Assembly: GCF_900142925.1 (NCBI RefSeq)
Contig: NZ_FRCN01000018.1
Coordinates: 62,001 to 126,000 of the forward strand
Direction of reading: 5' to 3'
Source of the DNA: Chitinophaga sp. CF418
GTDB taxonomy: Bacteria > Bacteroidota > Bacteroidia > Chitinophagales > Chitinophagaceae
DNA length: 64,000 nt
The notes beneath the pieces were generated by a model. That model did no database searches and was not told the DNA's origin. It saw nothing but the letters and a program-made list of their open reading frames with translations. Shown one piece after another: positions 52,398-62,340 of the stretch. The number at the start of each line of letters is the position of its first letter. Position 1 is the first letter of the stretch. The translations under genes and the position numbers were made by a program.

Positions 52398-54299
52398 ATG
52401 CATTACGTTACGGTAGAAGGACTCACAAAAACTTTCGGCGCAGGGCCGCTTTTTAAGGACATTTCTTTCCATATAGAAGAAGGAGATAAGATCGCACTGG
52501 TTGCCCTCAATGGCGCCGGTAAATCTACATTACTCCGCATCCTGTGTGGACAGGAATCGCCGGATGCCGGTACAGTCTGGATCCACAAGGGGGTGACGGT
52601 GGTAATGCTGGAGCAGCAATCTGCTTTTGAACCGGGAAAATCCATTTCTGAGCATTTGTTCTCCCAGTCCCACCCGGTACTGGCCGCTATCAGGGACTAT
52701 GAAATACTGACGGACGACGAGGAAGGAGAGCCGGACATCGATAAGCTGACCCAAGCCATTGAGCGTATGGATGAGCTGAACGCCTGGCATTTTGATTCCA
52801 AAGTGAAGCAGATACTCGGGAAACTGAATATTCACCACCTGGACCAGAAAATGGGCAACCTTTCCGGAGGACAGCTGAAACGTGTAGCGCTAGCCAAAGT
52901 GTTGATAGATATAGGGTTTGAACACCGCCATACCCTCCTGATCATGGACGAACCTACCAACCACCTGGATGTTAGTATGATCGAATGGCTGGAAAATTAC
53001 CTCGACCAGGAGAATGTGACCCTGTTGCTGGTAACGCACGACCGTTACTTCCTGGACAGCGTCTGCAACGAGATCATGGAAATTGACCAGCAGCAACTGT
53101 TTATTTATAAAGGAGACTACGAGAATTACCTGGAAAAGAAAGCAACCCGTGAAGAACAGGACAGGGCAAGTGTAGAGAAGGCCAGGAATGTATTCCGTAA
53201 AGAGCTGGAATGGATCAGGAAACAGCCCAAGGCCCGTACTACAAAATCCAAATCCCGCATAGACGCTTTTGAAGACGTAAAGGAAAGGGCCAGTGTACGG
53301 CTGGAAAAACAGCAGCTGGAACTGAATGTGAAAATGACCCGTCTGGGCGGAAAGATCATTGAACTAAAAAAAGTATATAAATCCTTCGGTGACCTGAAGA
53401 TCCTGAAGGGCTTTGATTACACGTTCAAAAAAGGCGAACGGGTAGGGGTGGTAGGCAAGAACGGGGTAGGGAAGTCTACCTTTGTGAATATGCTGCTTGG
53501 ACTGGAACAGCCCGATTCCGGTAAGATCAATACCGGTGAAACTGTCGTGTTTGGTAACTATGACCAGCGTGGATTGATCGTTAAAGAAGACATGCGGGTA
53601 ATAGAGTTCGTGAAGAATATTGCCGAAAACTTCCCCCTGGCAGATGGTACAAAAGTCAGCGCAGCACAGTTCCTGCAGTTGTTCCTCTTCACGCCCGAGA
53701 AGCAGTATACCTACATTTCCAAGCTGAGCGGAGGAGAGAAAAGAAGATTACACCTGTTGAGCATCCTGTTCCGCAATCCGAACTTTCTGGTATTGGATGA
53801 ACCTACGAATGACCTTGACCTGCCGACGCTGAGCATCCTCGAGGAGTTCCTGTTGTCTTACCAGGGCTGTATCATTATCGTAAGCCACGACAGGTACTTT
53901 ATGGATAAGCTGGTGGATCACTTGTTTGTGTTTGAAGGAGATGGAGAAATACGCGACTTCCCCGGAAACTATACACAATACAGGGAATGGGAGAAAGACC
54001 GTTCCGAAAAGGATAAGGAAGAGGCCCGTAATGAAAATAAGGCTCCTGAGAAGCCGGTACCGGTGGCTGCTCCTGTCGTAGAGGCAAAAAAAATGTCCTT
54101 TAAGGAGAAACGTGAACTGGAGCTGCTGGAGAAAGACATTGCAGCGCTGGAGGCAGAAAAGAAAGAGATAGATGCAAAGATGGGTGCAGGAGAGCTGCCT
54201 TATGAACAATTGGAACCATTATCCCGCCGTGTCGGGGAAATTCTCCAGCTGCTGGATGAAAAAGGTCTGCGCTGGTTGGAGCTTAGTGAGATGAGTTAA
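52398..54299 (+). CDS. ABC-F family ATP-binding protein, Uup type
   Basis: A 633-residue cytoplasmic ABC-F protein with two nucleotide-binding domains and no membrane part. Domain 1: L-N-G-A-G-K-S-T, L-S-G-G-Q and L-I-M-D-E-P-T-N-H-L-D. A linker (about 240-310) carries the P-x-A-R-x-x-K-S basic region. Domain 2: G-K-N-G-V-G-K-S-T, L-S-G-G-E and L-V-L-D-E-P-T-N-D-L-D. A C-terminal coiled coil (about 560-630) is the Uup-type DNA/RNA-binding tail. Members act on ribosomes or DNA intermediates. Confidence 0.9.
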   Translation: MHYVTVEGLTKTFGAGPLFKDISFHIEEGDKIALVALNGAGKSTLLRILCGQESPDAGTVWIHKGVTVVMLEQQSAFEPGKSISEHLFSQSHPVLAAIRDYEILTDDEEGEPDIDKLTQAIERMDELNAWHFDSKVKQILGKLNIHHLDQKMGNLSGGQLKRVALAKVLIDIGFEHRHTLLIMDEPTNHLDVSMIEWLENYLDQENVTLLLVTHDRYFLDSVCNEIMEIDQQQLFIYKGDYENYLEKKATREEQDRASVEKARNVFRKELEWIRKQPKARTTKSKSRIDAFEDVKERASVRLEKQQLELNVKMTRLGGKIIELKKVYKSFGDLKILKGFDYTFKKGERVGVVGKNGVGKSTFVNMLLGLEQPDSGKINTGETVVFGNYDQRGLIVKEDMRVIEFVKNIAENFPLADGTKVSAAQFLQLFLFTPEKQYTYISKLSGGEKRRLHLLSILFRNPNFLVLDEPTNDLDLPTLSILEEFLLSYQGCIIIVSHDRYFMDKLVDHLFVFEGDGEIRDFPGNYTQYREWEKDRSEKDKEEARNENKAPEKPVPVAAPVVEAKKMSFKEKRELELLEKDIAALEAEKKEIDAKMGAGELPYEQLEPLSRRVGEILQLLDEKGLRWLELSEMS

Positions 54300-54312
54300 T
54301 TGTCCTGATAAT

Positions 54313-54356
54313 AAAAATAGTAAAGGACGTCTTTGCAGGCGTCCCTTACTATTTTT
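54313..54356. terminator. Bidirectional terminator
   Basis: A 17-bp stem with one mismatch (54313-54329 with 54340-54356), A-run on the left and T-run on the right, between convergent genes. Confidence 0.85.
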
Positions 54357-54360
54357 ATCA

Positions 54361-54693
54361 CTATTCTTTCTTATCATGTATCTGAGATGCCTTCAGATAG
54401 ATCTTTTTGCCCTTGTCATCCACATAGTATTTTCTGTCTTTTTTGTCGATATAGACAGTTTCCCCATTGGGGCCTTCCTTGCCTTTATATGTCTTATCAG
54501 TGACCTTCATGGCCCCTTTCACGGCCACAGAAGCAGTTTTGTTGGCGGTTTTATTAGCTACTGCAGCGGTCTTCTTGCCTATTTTTTTTGCTGTACTGTC
54601 TATGCCCTGGGCTATACTTTGCTGACCAAAGAAAAGCGCTGACGCTGTAATGGTGGCAGCTAACATTCCCTGGCGTAATGTTTTTGAGTTCAT
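54361..54693 (-). CDS. Small basic exported protein with PBCV basic adaptor-like motif
   Basis: A 110-residue exported protein of unknown function. Signal peptide about residues 1-29 (cleavage near S-I-A-Q). Residues 35-70 are Lys/Ala/Val-rich, with K-K and N-K-T-A repeats. Residues 74-98 (G-P-N-G-E-T-V-Y-I-D-K-K, then K-Y-Y-V-D-D-K-G-K-K-I-Y-L) resemble the short PBCV-type basic adaptor motif. It stands alone. Mildly supported as a gene by the signal peptide and the terminator. Confidence 0.7.
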   Translation of the reverse strand: MNSKTLRQGMLAATITASALFFGQQSIAQGIDSTAKKIGKKTAAVANKTANKTASVAVKGAMKVTDKTYKGKEGPNGETVYIDKKDRKYYVDDKGKKIYLKASQIHDKKE

Positions 54694-54810
54694 AAGAACA
54701 GATTTTAAGGTTGTGTAAAGTCAATATGAATGTTATTATTCAATTTTGATGCCAGCAACATCTTCCATATTTTTAGAGGCCACCATATATGATAATTTAA
54801 AAGGTAATAG

Positions 54811-55419
54811 TTGGAGGAGATCTGGTACACCGACCTTTCAGATCAGGAGCTTTGGAGCAGGCTGATAAATGGGGATGAGGGCGCTTTGGCCTTCATTTAT
54901 AATACATGGTTCCCATCATTATATAAGTATGGGATGAAGTTACATGCGGATAGCAGCCGGATAAAAGACTGCATACACGACCTCTTTGCAACGCTGTGGC
55001 ATAGCCGTGCTAATCTGTCCGTTACAGACAATATCAGGTTTTACCTGTTCGCCAGTCTTAAAAGGAATATCATAAAACACAGCCGGAGAGAAGGAATATT
55101 CAGGCTATTCGGTACTTTAGGTACTGATAACCATTCCTATATGCCTTCACATGAACAAAAAATAATAGACGATCAGTCTCATGATGAGCGCAAACAGAAA
55201 CTAAGCCGGGTGATCGACAAATTGCCAAAACGCCAGAAAGAAATCCTCTACCTCCGATATTATGAAGGACTGTCTACCGAGGAAACCGCCGAAATTATGT
55301 CACTAAGTGTTAACTCCACATATGTATTGTTATCAAAAGCATTGAATTATCTCAAAAATCATAGTGGAGAATTGATGGTTTTGATAATTTCCTGGGGAGA
55401 TCAACACAACAGTTTCTAA
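54811..55419 (+). CDS. ECF sigma factor of the SusC/D locus
   Basis: A 202-residue FecI-like sigma factor. Region 2 covers about 20-95 (A-F-I-Y-N-T-W-F, D-C-I-H-D-L-F-A-T-L-W), and region 4 about 130-190 (L-P-K-R-Q-K-E-I-L-Y-L-R-Y-Y-E-G-L-S-T-E-E-T-A). It must start at TTG 54811: an in-frame TAG lies directly before it and the next Met is residue 41, inside region 2. AAAGG lies upstream. With FecR and a SusC bearing an STN domain downstream, it forms a trans-envelope signalling switch. Confidence 0.9.
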   Translation: MEEIWYTDLSDQELWSRLINGDEGALAFIYNTWFPSLYKYGMKLHADSSRIKDCIHDLFATLWHSRANLSVTDNIRFYLFASLKRNIIKHSRREGIFRLFGTLGTDNHSYMPSHEQKIIDDQSHDERKQKLSRVIDKLPKRQKEILYLRYYEGLSTEETAEIMSLSVNSTYVLLSKALNYLKNHSGELMVLIISWGDQHNSF

Positions 55420-55444
55420 ATATTTTATAGAATTTTTAAAAAAA

Positions 55445-55474
55445 GATCGAAAAAGACGCTAAGATTTTTCGATC
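55445..55474 (+). terminator. Hairpin between the sigma and fecR genes
   Basis: A perfect 10-bp stem (55445-55454 with 55465-55474), a 10-base loop and only a short T-content after. It could be a weak terminator or an attenuator that lowers fecR expression relative to sigma. Confidence 0.5.
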
Positions 55475-55517
55475 CTGTTGCTTTACTACTTAAAGCTTAG
55501 CTGAGTAGCGCCCGATT

Positions 55518-56519
55518 ATGGATTACAAAGATTACACAGTAAGGGATTTTCTGCATGATGAATTGTTTCGTAAATGGATCAGCCATCCGGACCGCGATAC
55601 TGAGCTTTTCTGGGAAACCTGGATGCGTGAAAACCCTGATCAACGTAATATAGTGAAGGAGGCCCGCGACGTACTGTTGATGATAGGAACTGAGGAATAT
55701 ACACCTACAGCTGAAGATCAGGCAGAAGTCTGGAGCAGGATCGCCTATACTATCCGGGAAACTCCTCAGAAAACGTCCATCTTTGCAATGTGGCGCTATG
55801 CTGCAGTTTTCCTCGGAGTACTTGCTGTTGCAGCTGCTGGCTGGCTTTTCCTGCATCGGGGAAAAACAGTAGAAGTGACCTATGCTACTACTTATGGCGA
55901 GACTAAGAAGATAGTATTGCCGGATAGTTCAATGGTAAGGCTAAACGCTAATTCTACACTCAGATGTAGCATCAGTAGGAATGGGAAGCGTGAAATATGG
56001 CTGAACGGGGAAGGCTTTTTCTCTGTTGTGCATGACAATAACAATGCTCCTTTCCTGGTACATACATCAGATGTAGACGTGCAGGTAATAGGTACCGAAT
56101 TTAACGTAAACACAAGAAGAATAATGACGCGTGTGGTATTAAATAATGGAGCTGTAAAATTAAAACTGAATGGAGATGGTCAGGAGGACATTAAAATGAA
56201 GCCGGGTGAAATGGTAAGTTATTCTACTACTACCCAGCAGCTGTCCCGCAGGAATGTAAATCCTGCAGACTACAATGCATGGCTTGACAACATGTTTGTT
56301 TTTAATGAAACGCCTATTGCGGAAGTCGCTGCAGTGCTACAGGAAAATCTGGGAATTAATTTAAATATAGAAGATCAGGAATTACAGAAAGAATTATTTA
56401 CAGGTAGCATACCAATGTCGGATGTAGAAATATTTTTCAGGACTTTGTCTCGTTCCTTACATGTGGTTATCGAAAAAAAGGGCAATAACAGTTATAGTAT
56501 CAGGAGAAAAAAAACCTAG
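55518..56519 (+). CDS. FecR family anti-sigma protein
   Basis: A 333-residue inner-membrane regulator. A cytoplasmic N-terminal part (1-90) would bind the sigma factor. One membrane helix follows (about 91-112, W-R-Y-A-A-V-F-L-G-V). The FecR domain (about 120-220, with L-P-D-S-S-M-V-R-L-N-A-N-S-T-L and G-T-E-F-N-V-N) and a C-terminal DUF4974-like domain (about 255-325) lie in the periplasm. It would pass the signal from the SusC STN domain to the ECF sigma factor. Confidence 0.92.
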   Translation: MDYKDYTVRDFLHDELFRKWISHPDRDTELFWETWMRENPDQRNIVKEARDVLLMIGTEEYTPTAEDQAEVWSRIAYTIRETPQKTSIFAMWRYAAVFLGVLAVAAAGWLFLHRGKTVEVTYATTYGETKKIVLPDSSMVRLNANSTLRCSISRNGKREIWLNGEGFFSVVHDNNNAPFLVHTSDVDVQVIGTEFNVNTRRIMTRVVLNNGAVKLKLNGDGQEDIKMKPGEMVSYSTTTQQLSRRNVNPADYNAWLDNMFVFNETPIAEVAAVLQENLGINLNIEDQELQKELFTGSIPMSDVEIFFRTLSRSLHVVIEKKGNNSYSIRRKKT

Positions 56520-56562
56520 TCGAGTTTAGTTTATAAATCAACCAACCTTAATCTATTTGCTT

Positions 56563-59500
56563 ATGCCTGGAAATTACTTTAGGTGTATGGGGAGTCGTGC
56601 TGCCCTGTTGTTACTATTGCCTGCCATGGGATATGCAGCGGATAGGAGCCATTATACTCAACAGCAACAGCTGTTTGCATCAACCAGTACTACACAACAT
56701 GATGCCGGACGGCAATCACTGAAAGATGTCCTTGTTTCATTGGAGTCTAAGTACAAAGTAAGAATTAACTATATCGGTCAGAGTATCGGAAGCATTCAGA
56801 CGGAACCACCTGCAGCGAAAGCAGCATCTGAAAAATTCGTACAGTACCTGAACCGGTTCCTGAAGCCACTTAAATTAGAAGCAGAAGAAGCAGGAACAAA
56901 TGTGTACATCATATACAAACAGGAAGCTCCTGCTCCCAAACCTGTGCCATCTGTCGAAAAAAAAGAGGCAGAAGAACAGCAAAAACCGGTAACAGTCACC
57001 ATTAGCGGAACCGTTACAGATGATGCAGGTGTATCGCTGCCCGGCGTAACTGTTGTAGTAAAAGGAACTTCCAATGGTGTACATACGAGCAATGACGGTA
57101 AATATGAACTGAAGAATGTTCCGGAAAATGCACATATACTTTTCAGCTTCATCGGTTTTAAATCGCAGGAAATAGTCTTGAAGGGACAGACAGTATTGAA
57201 CGTCAGGTTGAAAACAGATGTACAGGCTGTAAAAGATGTGGTGGTAACAGGGTACTATGAAATTAAAAAGGAGAGCTTTACAGGTATTGCCACTGTACTA
57301 ACTGCTGATGATGTGAAAAGAGTGAATCCTCAGAATGTACTTAGCAGCCTCCAGGCCTATGACCCTTCCTTTAAACTTGTAGAAAATAATATCCTCGGAT
57401 CTAATCCTAACAGGATACCCAATATCAATGTAAGAGGTACCACGGCTCTTCCCAGTGCCGATGTTTCCAAGTTAACCAGGAACAGTATGCTGACAGGAGT
57501 TACCAATCAGCCTACTTTTATATTGGATGGTTATGAAGTGAATGTTCAGACCATCTTTGATCTTGATCCGAACAGGATCGCTTCCCTTACTTTATTAAAG
57601 GATGCTGCCGCAACTGCTATCTATGGTTCCAGAGCGGCGAATGGCGTTGTCGTGATTCGTACCAAAACACCGAAAGAAGGTAAGCTGACGGTGAACTATG
57701 GTTATGAAATGACGCTAAATGCGCCTGATCTTTCTGATTATCATGTACTGAATGCAGCTGACAAACTGGAGTATGAGCGATTGGCGGAATTGTATGTGGC
57801 TGATCAGGTAAGTAATCCAATCGATCTGGAGATGCGGTACTATCAGAAAAAGAAAAATGTACTGAGCGGTGTGAATACCTATTGGTTATCGCAACCACTG
57901 CAGGTAGATCTGGGGCATAAGCATTCCCTCTATCTTGAAGGAGGAACGCCGGTTGTGAAATATGGTATTGATGTACGTTACCAAACCAACAATGGTGTAA
58001 TGAAAGGCTCCTACAGAAAGCGCTACGGGCTGGCCGCTTCTCTGTCTTATAATGTACAGAATAAGATCCAGTTCAGGAATCAGATCTCTATATCACAGGT
58101 GGATGGAAGGGAATCTCCTTACCGGGAGTTTTCAAACTATGTAAAAATGAATCCCTACTATCCAATGACAGATTCTACCGGCCGGCTGTTACGTGAAGTA
58201 GATAAGTGGAGTTACCGGACTGGTGCTGCTGCTTCACCCACAACTGACGCTGTGTTAAATCCGTTGTATGAGGCTACTACAGGAAGCGTGGAGAAGTCTG
58301 AATATGTGGAATTCATGGATGCATTTTCCGGTGAGTGGACCATTGATCCCGCATTAAGATTAAGAGGACAGATCAGTCTCACAAAAAGAAGATCTACGGC
58401 CGATAAATTTGTGTCTCCCCTCAGTAACGATTTCTATAATGTAACCGGAGACGCGCTGAAAGATCGCGGCAGGTATACTTTTTCTGATGAAGATTTCTGG
58501 CAGGCCGATGGTAGCGTGACGCTGAGTTATTCAAAACAGATCCGTCACAGTTTCCTTAACCTTTCACTGGTCACCAATATCCAGAACAGGACTAATGACA
58601 GGAAAACATTTGTAGCGCAAGGGTTCTCCAACGACAGGTTTTCCCAGATAGGATTTGCGCGCCGCTATGAAATAGATGGCTCTCCCGATGGAGAATATGC
58701 CCAGGACAGGTTAGTAGGTTCTTTCCTTAATATCAACTATTCCTATAAGAACAAAATCCTGATGGATGGCACTATTCGTCTGGATGGCTCTTCCAAGTTC
58801 GGTACCGATTCCAGGATGGCTACCTTTTGGTCTTACGGTGTAGGTTATAATGTTCATAATGAAAAGTTCATTCCACATAATGTGATTTCCCAGCTTACCC
58901 TGAGGGCTACTACCGGTTTGACTGGCGATGTGTCTTTCCCGTCCTATTTATCCAATACCACCTATCAGTATTACAGTAACGACTGGTATTCCACAGGCGT
59001 TGGCGCTATATTCAAGGCTTATGGTAACGCTGCATTGAAGTGGCAGCGTACAAAGAACTATGACGCCAGTGTTGAAATGGACCTGTTTAACGGAAGATTT
59101 TATATCAATCCACGTTACTACTATAAATTAACCAAAGACCTGCTGGCGGATATCATTGTGCCTCCATCCGCTGGTTTTACAGAGTACAAAGCCAACCTGG
59201 GTGAAATGATCAACAGGGGCTTCGAATTGACTGTCCGCAGTACTGTGCTGCGCGGAAAAGACTGGTCTTTCAACATGTTTGCTAACCTGGTAACCAATAA
59301 AAATAAGATCACCAAGATCTCTAATGCGCTGAAGAGTTACAACGATAAAGTAGATGACAAACAGGAATCTGATCCTAACCTGAATTCCGTTCCGCTGCTG
59401 CGTTTTAAAGAAGGAGAATCTCTCAACACCATTTATGCGGTAAGATCAATGGGAATTGATCCGGAGAATGGGAAGGAAATTTTTGTAAAAAAAGATGGGA

Positions 59501-60003
59501 CCTATACACATACCTACAGTGTGAAAGACATGGTGCCCGTGGGAGACATGACGACGAAAGTAGAAGGAACATTCGGCGCTGGTATGTACTACAAAAACTG
59601 GATCGCTGAAGTGAGATTCTATGGCAAGGGCGGTGGAGACCTTTACAATCAAACCCTGGTAGACCGTGTGGAGAATGCGGATCCGCGGTATAACGTAGAC
59701 CAGCGTGTGCTGGATTCCCGCTGGAAAAATCCCGGCGATCATGCTTTATACAAAGATATAGCAGATCATGGGTCTACCCGTACTTCTTCCCGTTTTGTAC
59801 AGCGTGACAATGTGATAGAACTGAGATCAGTTTATCTCTCTTACAACATTCCTGCAACAGTAGCCAGACGTTATAGGATGAACAATCTGCGTTGCGCACT
59901 GAATCTGAATGACGTATGGCGTACATCCACCATCCAGGCGGAAAGAGGTATTGATTATCCGTTTGCGAGAACATTCACATTCTCATTATCTACTCAGTTC
60001 TAA
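56563..60003 (+). CDS. SusC/RagA-type TonB-dependent outer membrane transporter
   Basis: A 1146-residue outer-membrane transporter. The signal peptide (about 1-25) is followed by an STN signalling domain (about 48-117), a carboxypeptidase-regulatory-like domain (about 145-225, S-G-T-V-T-D-D-A-G-V-S-L-P-G-V-T-V), and the plug, which opens D-V-V-V-T-G-Y-Y-E-I-K-K and contains the SusC hallmark S-R-A-A-N-G-V-V-V-I. A beta-barrel extends to the C-terminus, which ends in an aromatic residue. The STN domain fits regulation through the FecR/sigma pair upstream. ATG 56563 is preferred to TTG 56557. The transported substrate is unknown. Confidence 0.94.
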   Translation: MPGNYFRCMGSRAALLLLLPAMGYAADRSHYTQQQQLFASTSTTQHDAGRQSLKDVLVSLESKYKVRINYIGQSIGSIQTEPPAAKAASEKFVQYLNRFLKPLKLEAEEAGTNVYIIYKQEAPAPKPVPSVEKKEAEEQQKPVTVTISGTVTDDAGVSLPGVTVVVKGTSNGVHTSNDGKYELKNVPENAHILFSFIGFKSQEIVLKGQTVLNVRLKTDVQAVKDVVVTGYYEIKKESFTGIATVLTADDVKRVNPQNVLSSLQAYDPSFKLVENNILGSNPNRIPNINVRGTTALPSADVSKLTRNSMLTGVTNQPTFILDGYEVNVQTIFDLDPNRIASLTLLKDAAATAIYGSRAANGVVVIRTKTPKEGKLTVNYGYEMTLNAPDLSDYHVLNAADKLEYERLAELYVADQVSNPIDLEMRYYQKKKNVLSGVNTYWLSQPLQVDLGHKHSLYLEGGTPVVKYGIDVRYQTNNGVMKGSYRKRYGLAASLSYNVQNKIQFRNQISISQVDGRESPYREFSNYVKMNPYYPMTDSTGRLLREVDKWSYRTGAAASPTTDAVLNPLYEATTGSVEKSEYVEFMDAFSGEWTIDPALRLRGQISLTKRRSTADKFVSPLSNDFYNVTGDALKDRGRYTFSDEDFWQADGSVTLSYSKQIRHSFLNLSLVTNIQNRTNDRKTFVAQGFSNDRFSQIGFARRYEIDGSPDGEYAQDRLVGSFLNINYSYKNKILMDGTIRLDGSSKFGTDSRMATFWSYGVGYNVHNEKFIPHNVISQLTLRATTGLTGDVSFPSYLSNTTYQYYSNDWYSTGVGAIFKAYGNAALKWQRTKNYDASVEMDLFNGRFYINPRYYYKLTKDLLADIIVPPSAGFTEYKANLGEMINRGFELTVRSTVLRGKDWSFNMFANLVTNKNKITKISNALKSYNDKVDDKQESDPNLNSVPLLRFKEGESLNTIYAVRSMGIDPENGKEIFVKKDGTYTHTYSVKDMVPVGDMTTKVEGTFGAGMYYKNWIAEVRFYGKGGGDLYNQTLVDRVENADPRYNVDQRVLDSRWKNPGDHALYKDIADHGSTRTSSRFVQRDNVIELRSVYLSYNIPATVARRYRMNNLRCALNLNDVWRTSTIQAERGIDYPFARTFTFSLSTQF

Positions 60004-60014
60004 AAAGAAGCAAG

Positions 60015-61478
60015 ATGAAGAAATATTATCTACTCATAATATTGATAGCGGGCCTGGTATCATGTAAGAAATGGCTGGATGTAACACCGCAATCTGAAAT
60101 AGCGCAGGGAGTACTGTTCAGTACACAGGCAGGTTTCGAAGAAGCGTTAAATGGTGTGTACAGCCGTTGTGCCCAGGAAGATAGTTATGGTAAGGAGATC
60201 ACTTGTGGCTTCCTGGATGTGCTGGCACAGAATTATGTTATTACAAACCTGGATCCGCAGGGATACAGGCAAACAGCGCTGTATAATTATAATGAGGAAC
60301 GTTTCATGAGCAGAAGGGATGATGCATGGAAAGCATTGTACGCTGCCATCGCCAACAGCAATCTTATACTACATCATATAGACGCTAAAAAGGATGTTTT
60401 CACAGGCAGGGAATATGAACTGATAAAGGGAGAGGCGCTGGCATTGCGGGCATATCTTCATTTTGACCTGCTGCGTTTATTTGGTCCTGCCTATATAAGT
60501 GATCCTGGTGCGCTGGCTATTCCCTATGTAATGGACTTTACCAATAAAGTAACACCGATGTCTACTGTAGCGGGTGTGCTGGACACAGCGATCCTGGACC
60601 TTACTGCTGCCAAAGAGTTATTAAAGGTATCTGATCCTATTCTGGACGCGGGTTATAAGGTAGGATATCCCCTGAAAGATTCCAGTACAGAACAAACAGG
60701 ACCACTGTTCCTGCAGAATCGTCGCCATCGTATAAATTATTATGCAGTGTGTGGAGAACTGGCCCGCATATATCTGTACAAAGGCGATAAAGCAAAAGCA
60801 CTTGCCAATGCATTGGAAGTGATCAACTCAAATAAATTTCCATGGACACGCCAGAATGATTTCCTGAATCCTGATGATGAGAAGAAGGATCGCATCCTGT
60901 ACAGAGAGTTGTTGTTTGGGTGGTATGTTCCCAATACATCCGGCGCCTTGAATAGCCGTTTCCGTGATGGAGAGAATGCACTGTTCATTACCTCCAGTGA
61001 AGGGCAGAATCTTTATGAAACAGGCAGTGTTGGCGGTGATGATTTTCGTTACAAGCAATGGTTCAGCGAAAAAAGTGGTGGATTGGGAACCCGTATGCAG
61101 CTTGAGAAATACTACAGGGACGGTGACGCAAACATTCATTACCAGATGGCTCCTGCACTGCGCCTGAGTGAGATGTATTATATCGCTGCCGAATGCACTT
61201 TTGATAATGACCCGGCAAAGGCATGGGGGTACTTTAACACTGTTAGGTTTTACAGGGGTATTGGTATCGGCGCCACCAACGAGGCCTCTAAGGATGTATT
61301 TATGACGGAGCTGGTGAAAGAATGCCGCAAAGAATTTTATGGAGAAGGGCAGATCTTTTACATGTACAAGCGTCTGAACAAACCAGTTGTTGGATTGGCT
61401 GGCGCCAGCTATCCTGCAACTAACAAGATGTTCGTACTGCCATTGCCAGACGATGAAATCCAATTTGGTAACAGATAA
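60015..61478 (+). CDS. SusD/RagB family nutrient-binding lipoprotein
   Basis: A 487-residue surface lipoprotein (lipobox G-L-V-S-C, Cys17) that caps the SusC channel and binds its substrate. The C-K-K-W-L-D-V-T-P start, the helical repeats in the first 250 residues (A-L-R-A-Y-L-H-F-D-L-L-R-L-F-G-P) and the R-x-E-x-Y-late region are typical of SusD. It lies 12 bases after susC. Confidence 0.94.
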   Translation: MKKYYLLIILIAGLVSCKKWLDVTPQSEIAQGVLFSTQAGFEEALNGVYSRCAQEDSYGKEITCGFLDVLAQNYVITNLDPQGYRQTALYNYNEERFMSRRDDAWKALYAAIANSNLILHHIDAKKDVFTGREYELIKGEALALRAYLHFDLLRLFGPAYISDPGALAIPYVMDFTNKVTPMSTVAGVLDTAILDLTAAKELLKVSDPILDAGYKVGYPLKDSSTEQTGPLFLQNRRHRINYYAVCGELARIYLYKGDKAKALANALEVINSNKFPWTRQNDFLNPDDEKKDRILYRELLFGWYVPNTSGALNSRFRDGENALFITSSEGQNLYETGSVGGDDFRYKQWFSEKSGGLGTRMQLEKYYRDGDANIHYQMAPALRLSEMYYIAAECTFDNDPAKAWGYFNTVRFYRGIGIGATNEASKDVFMTELVKECRKEFYGEGQIFYMYKRLNKPVVGLAGASYPATNKMFVLPLPDDEIQFGNR

Positions 61479-61494
61479 TTAAACCTACGGCCAG

Positions 61495-62325
61495 ATGAAA
61501 AAATATCTTTTATTCAGTGTCCTTTGCTGTATGGTATGTCTTGCCTGCAAGAAGGAAGAAACACCTCTATTCAATACTACAGAGAATGTCTATTTTGATT
61601 TTATGCCCGATGAAGACGATGATAAAACAGATAGCCTTCTTTATTCTTTTGCCTATTTCCCTGACAAAGGTGAAGACACTGTATTCATTCCGGTGAAGAT
61701 CTCCGGTTTCCGCGAAAGCAGGGAAAGAACCTTCATATTAACAACAGTAGATAGCAGTACGACTGCAATTGCCGCTGTTCACTATGTTCCCTTAAAGGAT
61801 AAATACATTATGGCGGCAGATTCCGGCATATGTATGGTGCCACTGATTCTGCTGAACAAAGACACACTGCTGAAAACAAAAACGCTGACCATCGGACTTA
61901 CCCTGAAGCCTACAGCAGATTTCGGAGTAGCGTTCACCTTGCAGAATAAAGGTATTGTGAAGTTTTCCAACAGGCTGGAGAAGCCGGGCTGGTGGAATGC
62001 CTGGGCAGGCGAGCTGGGTGAATATTCCAGGGTAAAACATGAGTTATTTATCAGGGTATCGGGTACTACTGAACTCGGCACTAATTTCCAGGACTTTAAC
62101 ACGATACCTAAAGCCCTGTATCATACAAGGCGATTCAAGTCTTTTTTGCTGGATCCGTTTAAATGGGTGGAGCAATATGCGGAAGAAGGTTATGTGATCA
62201 CAATGGAAGCTGACGGGTATTATTATTTCTACAATAGTAAGAATCCTGGTACAAAATACCGCCTGGAAAAGAATCCTGATGATGGCCGATATTATTTCAG
62301 AGATGAAAATGGTAAGCGTGTCTAA
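61495..62325 (+). CDS. DUF4843 lipoprotein
   Basis: A 276-residue lipoprotein (lipobox C-L-A-C, Cys18) resembling the DUF4843 family found just downstream of susD in many Bacteroidota loci. Tandem beta-sandwich-like segments are visible (F-I-P-V-K-I-S-G-F, then L-T-I-G-L-T-L-K-P). It is probably an auxiliary surface ligand-binding protein. It is 17 bases after the susD-like gene and in the same operon. Confidence 0.8.
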   Translation: MKKYLLFSVLCCMVCLACKKEETPLFNTTENVYFDFMPDEDDDKTDSLLYSFAYFPDKGEDTVFIPVKISGFRESRERTFILTTVDSSTTAIAAVHYVPLKDKYIMAADSGICMVPLILLNKDTLLKTKTLTIGLTLKPTADFGVAFTLQNKGIVKFSNRLEKPGWWNAWAGELGEYSRVKHELFIRVSGTTELGTNFQDFNTIPKALYHTRRFKSFLLDPFKWVEQYAEEGYVITMEADGYYYFYNSKNPGTKYRLEKNPDDGRYYFRDENGKRV

Positions 62326-62340
62326 GTTAAATACTATACA

